DNA of 64,000 nucleotides from NCBI GenBank assembly GCA_022843625.1, contig JALHNH010000030.1, positions 17,625 through 81,624 of the forward strand, read 5' to 3'. The position numbers were made by a program, and so were the translations under genes. Below the pieces are notes generated by a model. That model did not search any database. It was not told the DNA's origin and worked only from the letters and a program-made list of their open reading frames with translations. Below, piece by piece: positions 27,085-35,029 of this stretch (positions are counted from its first letter, which is position 1; each line of letters starts with the position of its first letter). Source of the DNA: Bryobacter sp. (GTDB lineage Bacteria > Acidobacteriota > Terriglobia > Bryobacterales > Bryobacteraceae).

Positions 27085-27693
27085 ATGAGAATTTTCAGTT
27101 TATTAGGTTTATCGCTAATCGTCATCGGCTTGAGTGGCTGCGCCAACTTCCCCACTCGAAGCAGACCGATTGAGATTTTCGACGATATGGATCGTCACGA
27201 GAAATACAAGGCGCAAACAATGTATCGCGGTAAAGGCCTCTTTGCCGACGACCGCTCCAATCGTATGCCGGTGGTTGGCACTGTTGCCGTGGGCCATCTC
27301 AAGGCAGACGACGCTGAATACCGCGGGATTGTCAACGGTCAATATCTGGGGAAATTACCGGTCAAAATTGACGCGGCACTACTCAAGAACGGCCAAACCA
27401 AATTTAATACCTACTGCTCCCCATGCCACGACCGGACCGGTTCTGGACAAGGCGTAGTGGCGAAGCGATCGTTGTGGTTGCCGACCAATCTTCACGAAGA
27501 TCGAGTCGTAGCCATGCCGGATGGCGAAATCTACGACGTCATTTCAAATGGCCGCCGCACCATGCACGGATACCGATTCCAGGTACTCGAAGCCGACCGT
27601 TGGGCGATCGTGGCTTATGTTCGCGCCTTGCAACGGAGCGATCGCGGAACCATCGAAGAAGTACCCGCCGAACTGCGGGCGGATCTCCGCTAA
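27085..27693 (+). CDS. actE: Alternative Complex III monohaem lipoprotein ActE
   Basis: A 202-residue cytochrome c with a lipoprotein signal ending in LSGC (Cys at about residue 19) and one haem motif CSPCH at about residue 113. This is the standard ActE layout: a lipid-anchored monohaem subunit on the periplasmic face that hands electrons to the terminal oxidase or a soluble carrier. The Met-ligand region is likely the MHGYRFQV segment or nearby. It follows actD by six bases, and actF starts 24 bases later with AGGAAAGAGAAAG as ribosome site. Confidence 0.92.
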   Translation: MRIFSLLGLSLIVIGLSGCANFPTRSRPIEIFDDMDRHEKYKAQTMYRGKGLFADDRSNRMPVVGTVAVGHLKADDAEYRGIVNGQYLGKLPVKIDAALLKNGQTKFNTYCSPCHDRTGSGQGVVAKRSLWLPTNLHEDRVVAMPDGEIYDVISNGRRTMHGYRFQVLEADRWAIVAYVRALQRSDRGTIEEVPAELRADLR

Positions 27694-27717
27694 GGCGGCA
27701 TAGGAAAGAGAAAGCAT

Positions 27718-28923
27718 ATGGCAGCACATTCCCATCACGCCGAACTCGACAATTTCAATCTGGACGCAGGTCTGTGGGCGCGAGTCCGCAATATTATCCT
27801 GTTTGTATTCCTGTTGAGCGCCGTAGCAACTGGCGCCGGTTTCTTTATCGATCAAAAGCAGTTTTTCCACAGCTATCTAGCTGGTTTTATGTGGGGCACA
27901 CGCATTCTGCTTGGAGCTCTGTTTTTCCTACTGGCTGGCTATCTGGCTGGAGCAGCATGGAACGTTACTGTTCGCCGCTTCGCGGAAACTATGGCTGCAA
28001 CTTTGCCTTATGGGATCATTCTGTTTATCCCTGTTGCTCTGGGCATCCATGACCTTTACCACTGGTCACACCCGGAGGCCGTCGCGCATGACGCAATTCT
28101 GCAGGGCAAGGCAGTCTGGCTGAATCCGCAATTTTTCATGATTCGCGCAGTCATCTACTTCGCCATCTGGACCTTTTTTGCCTGGGGCGTATATCGAAAC
28201 TCCACGGCGATGGACAAAGACAAGAACATCCAGCACATGCATTCCAATTCGCGATATGCGGCTCCTGGTATGCTACTGGTGTTTCTGGCCACCAGCTTTG
28301 CGGCCTTCGACTGGCTGATGAGCCTCGATCCTCACTGGTTTTCCACCATGTACGGTATTTACATTTACGCGGGCGGTGGCTTGGCCTCGATGTGTACTTT
28401 GGTTCTCATCTCTCTCGGCTTCCGTCGGGCAGGCGTTTTGAAGAACTCGATCACTCTCGAGCACTATCATGATCTTGGCAAGTGGATGTTTGCGATTACG
28501 GTCTTCTGGACCTACGTCAGCTTCAGCCAGTACATGTTGTACTGGTATGCCAACATCCCGGAAGAAACCATCTGGTTCAAACACCGCTTCGTGGGAAGCT
28601 GGTTGTCGGTTTCGAAGTTCATCGTCTTCGGACACTTCCTGTTTCCGCTTTTCTTCCTCATCACACGCAAGACCAAACGCAACCTCGGCACACTCGCGTT
28701 CATGGCGGTTTGGCTGCTGCTGATGGATTACCTTGATATTCACTGGAATGTGATGCCTACTCTGCACCCAACCGGCTTTGCACCGCACTGGATGGATATC
28801 ACTGCCCCTATCGCTATTGCCAGTTTCTACGGTTTCTTCTTTTGGAACCGCTTGAAGCAACACGCGATTGTTCCCGTTGGCGATGTTCGCCTCTACCAAG
28901 CCCTTGCGCACCACCAAGTCTAG
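27718..28923 (+). CDS. actF: Alternative Complex III membrane subunit ActF
   Basis: A 401-residue integral membrane protein with about ten helices, related to ActC/NrfD but without the quinol site. The block SFAAFDWLMSLDPHWFSTMYG and the later YWYANIPEETIWFKHR are characteristic of ActF and place a periplasmic loop close to a membrane channel. ActF is thought to take part in proton movement in the complex, but the mechanism is still debated. The 3' neighbour is a small membrane protein 15 bases on. Confidence 0.92.
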   Translation: MAAHSHHAELDNFNLDAGLWARVRNIILFVFLLSAVATGAGFFIDQKQFFHSYLAGFMWGTRILLGALFFLLAGYLAGAAWNVTVRRFAETMAATLPYGIILFIPVALGIHDLYHWSHPEAVAHDAILQGKAVWLNPQFFMIRAVIYFAIWTFFAWGVYRNSTAMDKDKNIQHMHSNSRYAAPGMLLVFLATSFAAFDWLMSLDPHWFSTMYGIYIYAGGGLASMCTLVLISLGFRRAGVLKNSITLEHYHDLGKWMFAITVFWTYVSFSQYMLYWYANIPEETIWFKHRFVGSWLSVSKFIVFGHFLFPLFFLITRKTKRNLGTLAFMAVWLLLMDYLDIHWNVMPTLHPTGFAPHWMDITAPIAIASFYGFFFWNRLKQHAIVPVGDVRLYQALAHHQV

Positions 28924-28938
28924 GAGAATAGAGAACCC

Positions 28939-29445
28939 ATGTCTGAACCAAAGCCCATTAAAGCTCTCACTCCCGAAGAGGCTCTGATCGTCGGTTATGA
29001 ACGAAGCGAACCCAATGCTCTTCAAATTGGTGCATTGACTGTTGTAATTGTTTTCACAATCATTGCCACCTGTTTTGCAGTTTATTACTGGTATGTAGGC
29101 CAACTCGAATACACCCGCCACATGGAAATGGAAATTCCCATTTGGCAGGAATATAAAGATGTTCGAGCCTACGAAACACAACGTCTCACCCAGTACAAAT
29201 TCATTGACAAAGCCAAAGGTAGCGTTCAATTGCCCATCGAGCGCTCCATGGATCTGCTGATTCAAGAAGCAAACACAGGAAAAAGCTTCTATGGCGGCGT
29301 AAATTCCGCTTTAAAGCCGTATGAAGTAGATCCGGGGCTTCAGGCAGTCATCGATAAAGCATTAGGGAAGGCGCCGACAATTGTCGCCCCTCCTGCCGAC
29401 ACCGCTCCAGCAGCGAAGACTGAAGCCAAGACCGAAAAGAAGTAA
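28939..29445 (+). CDS. Small single-helix protein in the act-cox operon
   Basis: A 168-residue protein with one membrane helix (about residues 33-55), a cytosolic N-terminus with EEALIVGYERSEPNALQIG, and an extracytoplasmic part with a SVQLPIERSMDL segment followed by an Ala/Pro/Lys-rich tail. It has no Cys motif and no known domain by eye. It sits at the junction of the actABCDEF and SCO-cox genes, 15 bases after actF and 9 before the SCO gene, so it may be an accessory subunit or assembly factor of the complex. The SVQLPI-IDRAM-like segment resembles one seen near ActE/F in some operons, but I would not name it. Confidence 0.75.
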   Translation: MSEPKPIKALTPEEALIVGYERSEPNALQIGALTVVIVFTIIATCFAVYYWYVGQLEYTRHMEMEIPIWQEYKDVRAYETQRLTQYKFIDKAKGSVQLPIERSMDLLIQEANTGKSFYGGVNSALKPYEVDPGLQAVIDKALGKAPTIVAPPADTAPAAKTEAKTEKK

Positions 29446-29454
29446 TTTAAAACC

Positions 29455-30381
29455 ATGAACCTCGTTTTCCACCAGATCAGCCTCGCGGCAGCCATCACAC
29501 TGGCTCCGATGAGCCTCTTTGGCCAAAACGAGATCATGGGAATGCCCAAGAACGCGGCCGAGAGAGCACGTGCGCTTGAAGACAAGAAGACTTCCCTACC
29601 CCGCGAAATGAGTGGGGTTGGAATTGACGAGCAGCTCGGTAAATCGGTAGATCTCAACTTAACTTTTGTCGCCGAGGGAGGCAAAGTACGCAAGCTTGGC
29701 GATTACTTCTCGAGCGGCCGTCCTGTCATTTTGAACCTGGTTTATTATCGGTGTCCGATGTTATGCAACCTGACCCTGAATGCTCAGGTAAATGTGTTGA
29801 AGGAATTGGCCTGGTCCCCGGGAAAAGAGTTCGATGTTGTCACCATATCGATCGATCCGACTGAAACCCCGGAAATGGCTGAAGATAAGAAAGCCGCTTA
29901 CATGAGCAACTTTGACCGCCCGGTTTCAGGCGGCTGGCACTTCCTGGTTGATCATTCGGGCAATGTAAAAAAACTCGCGGCCCAGGTTGGATTTAAGTAC
30001 AACTATGATCCCGCTCAAAAGCAATACGCTCACAGTGCTGCGATTATGGTGCTGAGTCCAAAAGGTATGGTTTCCCGTTATCTGTACGGGATCAAATTTA
30101 AAGAGCGGGATCTTCGGTTGGCATTAACCGAGGCATCCGGCAACAAGTTTGGTGTCAGCTTTGAGAAGATCATGCTGATGTGTTTTCACTACGACCCCAG
30201 TGCAAAGTCGTATGTGCTGTTTGCCACCAACGTCATGCGTCTAGGCGGTTTTTTGGTGGTGTTAGCCTTAGGAACATTCCTGTTTCGCTTTTGGAGGCAG
30301 GAGTATTTGACGCGAAAGAACCGTATCAGCAGCAGCACCTCGCTGGTACCTGCTATCCCGACGAGTGAGAGTCACACTTAA
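29455..30381 (+). CDS. SCO1/SenC family copper chaperone
   Basis: A 308-residue SCO protein for CuA assembly of cytochrome c oxidase subunit II. A Sec signal (about residues 1-23) is followed by a thioredoxin-like fold with the copper motif CPMLC (about residue 101) and the conserved His in YAHSAAIMVL (about residue 195), and then a C-terminal membrane helix (about 258-282) that anchors it from the far end. The unusual topology, with the anchor at the C-terminus rather than the N-terminus, is seen in other Acidobacterial SCO proteins as far as I know. Its stop overlaps the start of coxB by one base (TAATG). Confidence 0.92.
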   Translation: MNLVFHQISLAAAITLAPMSLFGQNEIMGMPKNAAERARALEDKKTSLPREMSGVGIDEQLGKSVDLNLTFVAEGGKVRKLGDYFSSGRPVILNLVYYRCPMLCNLTLNAQVNVLKELAWSPGKEFDVVTISIDPTETPEMAEDKKAAYMSNFDRPVSGGWHFLVDHSGNVKKLAAQVGFKYNYDPAQKQYAHSAAIMVLSPKGMVSRYLYGIKFKERDLRLALTEASGNKFGVSFEKIMLMCFHYDPSAKSYVLFATNVMRLGGFLVVLALGTFLFRFWRQEYLTRKNRISSSTSLVPAIPTSESHT

Positions 30382-31325
30382 TGAATACCTGGTTAAGAAA
30401 TCTATTCCTTCCCAACGCTTCAAGCATTAAGGCTGAAGGCGTTGATGATCTGTTCATGTTCATTTTATGGTTGAACATATTGTTCTTTTTGTTGATCGCG
30501 GTGGTCACTATTGGATTTTGCATCCAGTACAAACGGCGTTCTGCAAATCAGAAGACGGCGCATATTGAACACAGCACCTCTCTGGAGCTTACCTGGACCA
30601 TTCTGCCCTTGATTCTTTGTATGATCGTTTTCTTTTGGGGATTCAACACCTACATGCAAGCTGCAGTGGCTCCCGACGGGGCCATGGAGATTCAGGTCAC
30701 CGCCAAAAAGTGGATTTGGACTTTCGGATATCCAGACGGCTCAGTTGCGATTGGCAAACTCTGGGTGCCTGTAAACAAACCAGTTCGCGTAATCATGCAC
30801 TCTGAAGATGTATTGCATGCGTTTTTTGTTCCAGCATTCCGGGTCAAGGCAGACGTTTTACCAAATCGATACACCGAGACCTGGTTTCAGGCTACGGCAG
30901 TCGGGGATTATGTAATCCCCTGTACCGAATACTGTGGCAAGGGCCATTCCGAAATGAAAGCCATTGTCAGGGTCGTTTCACAACAAGACTATGAAAAATT
31001 CCTCGAAGAAGGCGATCCCGAAGAAAAAGGGATGCCACCCGAGAAACTCGGCGCAAATCTGTATGTCAATTTAGGTTGCTCGACCTGCCACTCCATCGAC
31101 GGCAGCAAGGGCCAGGGTCCAAGCTGGAAAGGCATCTACAGCGCTCAACATAAGATGGTAGATGGCAAACAGTTTAATGTGGATGAAAACTACATCCGCA
31201 CATCCATTTTGCAGCCTCAGGCCATGGTGGTCGAAGGCTATCAGGGAATCATGCCCAGCTATCAGGGCCAGATTCGGGAACGGCAACTTGTCGCGCTGAT
31301 TGCGTACATCAAGTCGCTGAAGTAA
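30381..31325 (+). CDS. coxB: Cytochrome c oxidase subunit II with fused cytochrome c
   Basis: A 314-residue CoxB. Two membrane helices (about 25-48 and 70-95) precede the CuA cupredoxin domain, whose ligands are visible as HSEDVLH (about 140) and CTEYCGKGHSEM (about 181-192). A class I cytochrome c domain with CSTCH follows at about residue 232 and a Met in GIMPSY near the end. This is the caa3 arrangement, where the fused haem replaces a soluble carrier and takes electrons from ActE/ActA. The translation start overlaps the SCO stop by one base, so copper chaperone and subunit II are made together. Confidence 0.94.
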   Translation: MNTWLRNLFLPNASSIKAEGVDDLFMFILWLNILFFLLIAVVTIGFCIQYKRRSANQKTAHIEHSTSLELTWTILPLILCMIVFFWGFNTYMQAAVAPDGAMEIQVTAKKWIWTFGYPDGSVAIGKLWVPVNKPVRVIMHSEDVLHAFFVPAFRVKADVLPNRYTETWFQATAVGDYVIPCTEYCGKGHSEMKAIVRVVSQQDYEKFLEEGDPEEKGMPPEKLGANLYVNLGCSTCHSIDGSKGQGPSWKGIYSAQHKMVDGKQFNVDENYIRTSILQPQAMVVEGYQGIMPSYQGQIRERQLVALIAYIKSLK

Positions 31326-31360
31326 AGAAAGAAATAGGGAGAATTCAGAGGTAACGAATC

Positions 31361-33013
31361 ATGGCAGACGTAATTGCTTCCCCCGCCGTTCATACGGCCG
31401 ATCACGCACATCACGCAGATTATCTGACGGATCCGGCTCATCAAGGAATCTGGTCGTGGATGACGACAGTCGATCACAAACGACTGGGCGTCATGTATCT
31501 TTGGGCTGTCCTGGCGGCATTTTTTGTCGGGGGCATTTTTGCCTTGCTAGTCCGTCTTGAACTCATGCATCCCGGCGAAGACTTCATGAATGCTGAGCAA
31601 TATAATCAGGCGTTCACCCTTCACGGGGCGATCATGGTGTTTCTCTTCATCATTCCCTCCATTCCTGCGGCGATGGGTAACTTCATCATGCCCTTAATGC
31701 TAGGGGCAAAAGACGTTGCTTTCCCTCGGTTGAATCTGGCCAGTTTCTGGGTTTATGTACTTGGTGCAGTCATGGCCGTGACTTCGATCCTGGTTGGCGG
31801 CGTTGACACGGGTTGGACGTTTTACACCCCTTACTCAACGAGTACAGGCGGTGCTGTCACTATGATGACGATGTCCGTCTTTGTGCTGGGCTTCAGCTCG
31901 ATCTTTACTGGAATCAACTTTATCGCGACCGTACACAAACTGAGAGCGCCGGGCATGGGCTGGTTCCAACTGCCTCTCTTTGTGTGGGGCATCTACGCCA
32001 CCGCAATTATTCAGGTGCTGGCCACTCCCGTACTCGGAATTACCATGGTTCTACTGATCATGGAACGAGCTTTCAACATCGGCATTTTTGATGCCCAAAT
32101 TGGCGGCGATCCGGTTCTTTTCCAGCACTTCTTCTGGTTCTATTCCCACCCGGCCGTTTACATTATGATTCTCCCCGGCATGGCAATTATCTCGGAGATC
32201 ATCCCTACCTTCAGCCGTCGTACCATCTTTGGTTACCGCCTGATCGCACTCAGCTCGGTGGCCATCGCCTTGATCGGCTTCCTGGTTTGGGGACATCACA
32301 TGTTCACCTCTGGTGAAAGCGCACTTGCTGCTTCGATCTTCAGCTTCCTTACCTTCCTGGTTGCAATTCCATCGGGAATCAAGGTTTTCAACTGGATGGC
32401 GACTATGTACAAGGCTTCGATTTCACTCCAAACTCCAATGCTCTACGCAGTAAGCTTTCTCTTATTGTTTGGAATTGGCGGATTGACGGGAATCTTCCTC
32501 GGTGCTCTCAGCGTCGACATCCACCTTCACGATACCTACTTTGTGGTTGCTCACTTCCATTACGTCATGATGGGCGGTACTGTGATTGCCTTCCTCGGTG
32601 GCCTCCACTACTGGTGGTCGAAGATGTTCGGCCGCATGTATAACGAAAGAATTGGCCAGATTGCCTGTGTCATCGTATTCATCGGATTCAACATGACCTT
32701 CCTTACCCAATTCTTTATGGGCAGTCAGGGTATGCCACGCCGTTATTACACTTATCTGGACCAGTTCCAACCGTTGCATCAGTTTTCAACTTTTGGTAGC
32801 TGGGTATTAGGAGCTGGACTTTTGATCGCAGCCGTAAACCTCTTCAGCTCATTGCGCGGCCCCAAAAACGCACCGGCCAACCCCTGGGGCGGAACGACAC
32901 TCGAGTGGCAGACACAAACGCCGCCTATCACTCACAACTTTGTTGGTCAGCCTTCTATTGAACACAACCCTTACGATTACCGCCACTTCAAAATTCCGAC
33001 GGACGCGGTTTAA
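31361..33013 (+). CDS. coxA: Cytochrome c oxidase subunit I, A2 type
   Basis: A 550-residue haem-copper oxidase catalytic subunit with 12 membrane helices. Haem a ligand His is in FTLHGAIMVF; CuB and the cross-linked His-Tyr pair are in FYSHPAVYIM (about residue 260); and the haem ligands are in HDTYFVVAHFHYV (about 390). The YSHPxVY form, with Tyr-Ser in place of the Gly-His-Pro-Glu motif, marks the A2 subclass of proton-pumping oxidases. It catalyses O2 reduction to water with proton pumping. RBS AGAGG is about nine bases upstream of the ATG. Genes for haem A synthesis are not in this window. Confidence 0.95.
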   Translation: MADVIASPAVHTADHAHHADYLTDPAHQGIWSWMTTVDHKRLGVMYLWAVLAAFFVGGIFALLVRLELMHPGEDFMNAEQYNQAFTLHGAIMVFLFIIPSIPAAMGNFIMPLMLGAKDVAFPRLNLASFWVYVLGAVMAVTSILVGGVDTGWTFYTPYSTSTGGAVTMMTMSVFVLGFSSIFTGINFIATVHKLRAPGMGWFQLPLFVWGIYATAIIQVLATPVLGITMVLLIMERAFNIGIFDAQIGGDPVLFQHFFWFYSHPAVYIMILPGMAIISEIIPTFSRRTIFGYRLIALSSVAIALIGFLVWGHHMFTSGESALAASIFSFLTFLVAIPSGIKVFNWMATMYKASISLQTPMLYAVSFLLLFGIGGLTGIFLGALSVDIHLHDTYFVVAHFHYVMMGGTVIAFLGGLHYWWSKMFGRMYNERIGQIACVIVFIGFNMTFLTQFFMGSQGMPRRYYTYLDQFQPLHQFSTFGSWVLGAGLLIAAVNLFSSLRGPKNAPANPWGGTTLEWQTQTPPITHNFVGQPSIEHNPYDYRHFKIPTDAV

Positions 33014-33034
33014 GGAAAAGCGAGAGATTACCAA

Positions 33035-33733
33035 ATGAGTCAAGCGCACGAAGCGAGTCTGACAAACCACGACGACCATGCCCATGGTCATCACCCTTTC
33101 CATCAACACCACTTCGCCACGATGGAGCAGCAGTTTGATGCTTCCAAGATTGGCATGTGGCTCTTTCTGGCAACGGAAATTTTGCTCTTCGGAGGCCTCT
33201 TTGTCGGCTTCGGAATCATGCAAGCCCGGCATACAGAGGCCTTCATTGCCGGACACCATCATCTCGACTGGCAAATGGGAGCACTTAACACATGCTTCCT
33301 CCTGATCAGTTCGTTCACTATGGTTATGGCTGTGTGGGCAGCCAGCAACAACAAGAACGGCAACAAGCAAAAGATCCTAGTCACAAATTTATTGCTCACC
33401 CTCGGATTTGCGGGCGGCTTCATGGTAGTGAAGTACTTTGAATACAGTCACAAATTCCATGACGGCCTGCTGCCTGGAAAGTTTTTCCACTACACCGGGC
33501 CGGACTTGGTCCCCAACATGTTCGTATTCTTCAGCTTCTACTTCATGATGACCGGACTGCACGGCTTCCACGTTTTGGGCGGAATGGGCGCGATCACATA
33601 TTTGATCATTCGTTCCATCAAAGGCGACTACAACAGCGAGTACTTTACACCGGTCGATTTGATCGGCCTCTACTGGCACTTAGTCGATCTGATCTGGATC
33701 TACCTTTTCCCACTTTTATACCTGATTAGCTAA
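33035..33733 (+). CDS. coxC: Cytochrome c oxidase subunit III
   Basis: A 232-residue integral membrane protein of the CoxC family. It has a His-rich N-terminal tail (HDDHAHGHHPFHQHHFA, about residues 10-30), then five visible helices including KIGMWLFLATEILLFGGLF and the final YWHLVDLIWIYLFPLLYL, the standard end of subunit III. The early His cluster could bind metal, but this is speculation. It follows coxA by 21 bases and is eight bases before the next gene. Confidence 0.94.
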   Translation: MSQAHEASLTNHDDHAHGHHPFHQHHFATMEQQFDASKIGMWLFLATEILLFGGLFVGFGIMQARHTEAFIAGHHHLDWQMGALNTCFLLISSFTMVMAVWAASNNKNGNKQKILVTNLLLTLGFAGGFMVVKYFEYSHKFHDGLLPGKFFHYTGPDLVPNMFVFFSFYFMMTGLHGFHVLGGMGAITYLIIRSIKGDYNSEYFTPVDLIGLYWHLVDLIWIYLFPLLYLIS

Positions 33734-33753
33734 ACGGAGATTTGAATAGACGT

Positions 33754-34212
33754 ATGAGCACTCACAGCGAAACTATCGGCCACGGTCACGGCGAGGAAAC
33801 ACACGAGCATGGCTGGAAGGGCTATCTCTACATCCTGCTAATTTTGCTTTTCCTGACCATCATCACAGTCACAGCATCGAGAATCGATTTCGGCTCCTCA
33901 ACGGCCAACGTCGTTATTGCAATGACGATCGCGACGATTAAGGCAACTCTGGTTGCTCTTTTCTTCATGCACCTCAAAGACGACAAGCCGATCAACGGAT
34001 TGATTTTCGTCAGTACCCTGCTCTTCCTCGCCGTCTTCCTTGGTTTTTGTTTGGTAGACGCGGATACGAGATTCGATACACGTCCCGCAACCTACAAAGG
34101 ACCAGTGGATCAGATGGCACTTCCCACGCTCGACGTGGACAAGCCCGTCGCGGCTCCGGCACCAGTTGCACCCGCCGCACCTGCCGGCGAACATGGAGCA
34201 GCCAAGCATTAA
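33754..34212 (+). CDS. coxD: Cytochrome c oxidase subunit IV-like (CoxD)
   Basis: A 152-residue protein with a His-rich head (HGHGEETHEHGW), three membrane helices (roughly 22-45, 50-72 and 82-100) and a Pro/Ala-rich tail. The FFMHLKDDKPINGLIF segment is the family mark of bacterial subunit IV. Two starts are possible: TTG at 33742, two bases after GGAG, and ATG at 33754, fourteen bases after it. I list the ATG. It closes the act-cox operon; a hairpin follows at 34234-34267. Confidence 0.87.
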   Translation: MSTHSETIGHGHGEETHEHGWKGYLYILLILLFLTIITVTASRIDFGSSTANVVIAMTIATIKATLVALFFMHLKDDKPINGLIFVSTLLFLAVFLGFCLVDADTRFDTRPATYKGPVDQMALPTLDVDKPVAAPAPVAPAAPAGEHGAAKH

Positions 34213-34233
34213 CTGGTCTGGATTTCAAAGTCA

Positions 34234-34267
34234 AGCCGCCCCGGTTGCTTACGCGCCGCGGGCGGCT
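34234..34267 (+). terminator. Hairpin after coxD, weak terminator
   Basis: AGCCGCCC (34234-34241) and GGGCGGCT (34260-34267) form an 8-bp GC-rich stem with an 18-base loop, 22 bases after the coxD stop. A short T-stretch (CCTGTTTTGG) follows. The loop is long and the T-run is poor, so it may only attenuate read-through into the next gene. Confidence 0.45.
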
Positions 34268-34306
34268 CCTGTTTTGGATGTATGATCAATTTTTGAGGAT
34301 CGTCCA

Positions 34307-35023
34307 CTGAGAAAACTTTTCATCGTTTCTTTTGTAACCGCATTTCTTCTTTTGGCGCAGGAACGCCCCTTGAATCTCGAATACAGGGTCGAGTGGAGAC
34401 TAGTTGACGCTGGGAAGGCCTTCCTCAAATGGAATCCGGCTCAAGGCCGGGGAGGCCAGGCGAATATCCATATTGAAAGCGTCGGGCTGGTCAATAAACT
34501 TTTTCCTGTCAAGGACGATTACTCAACCAATCTCGATGAACGTGGTTGTACGATCTCAACGCTTATGATTGCTGAAGAAGGATCACGTAAGCGCGAAACG
34601 CAGGTCACCTATGACCGGACGAGCAAGAAAGTCGAGTATCAGGAAAAGGATCTTGTCTTGAACAAGACAGTCAAAAAGGAAGTTGAAATTCCTGGCTGTA
34701 CCTTCGATGTAATCGGCGCTCTCGTTGAATTGCGGAGGCTGAAACTGGAACCTGGTGCAGTTTTAAATGTCCCGGTAAGCGACGGAAAGAAATTCGTGAA
34801 TGCTCGGGTCGAGGTTCAGGCGAGAGAAAAAGTGAAGACACCTGCCGGTGAATTCAGCACGCTCCGCTGCGAAGCTTTTCTTTTTGATGGAGTGCTATTT
34901 GCGCGTAAGGCCAGATTGCACGTTTGGTTTACGGACGATCCGGCCAAAATTCCAGTCCAGATTCGCATCGCGATGAGATTCTACATAGGAACCGTTACTC
35001 TCCAACTGCTGCATACACCTTAG
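34307..35023 (+). CDS. Exported DUF3108-like protein with apparent CTG start
   Basis: The frame from the first ATG/GTG/TTG-type start (TTG, 34352) lacks a signal peptide and ribosome site, but extending upstream to a CTG at 34307 yields a textbook Sec signal (RKLFIVSFVTAFLLLA then QERPLN), with GAGGAT at 34295 giving eight-base spacing. The frame is closed by TGA at 34283 and has no ATG in between. The mature part of about 223 residues begins LNLEYRVEWRLVDAGKAFLKW and contains EVEIPGCTFDVIGALVELRR and KVKTPAGEFSTLRCEA, which fits the beta-rich DUF3108 periplasmic family. It lies downstream of the oxidase operon, convergent with the Ig-repeat gene. Confidence 0.8.
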   Translation: MRKLFIVSFVTAFLLLAQERPLNLEYRVEWRLVDAGKAFLKWNPAQGRGGQANIHIESVGLVNKLFPVKDDYSTNLDERGCTISTLMIAEEGSRKRETQVTYDRTSKKVEYQEKDLVLNKTVKKEVEIPGCTFDVIGALVELRRLKLEPGAVLNVPVSDGKKFVNARVEVQAREKVKTPAGEFSTLRCEAFLFDGVLFARKARLHVWFTDDPAKIPVQIRIAMRFYIGTVTLQLLHTP

Positions 35024-35029
35024 CCCGGA

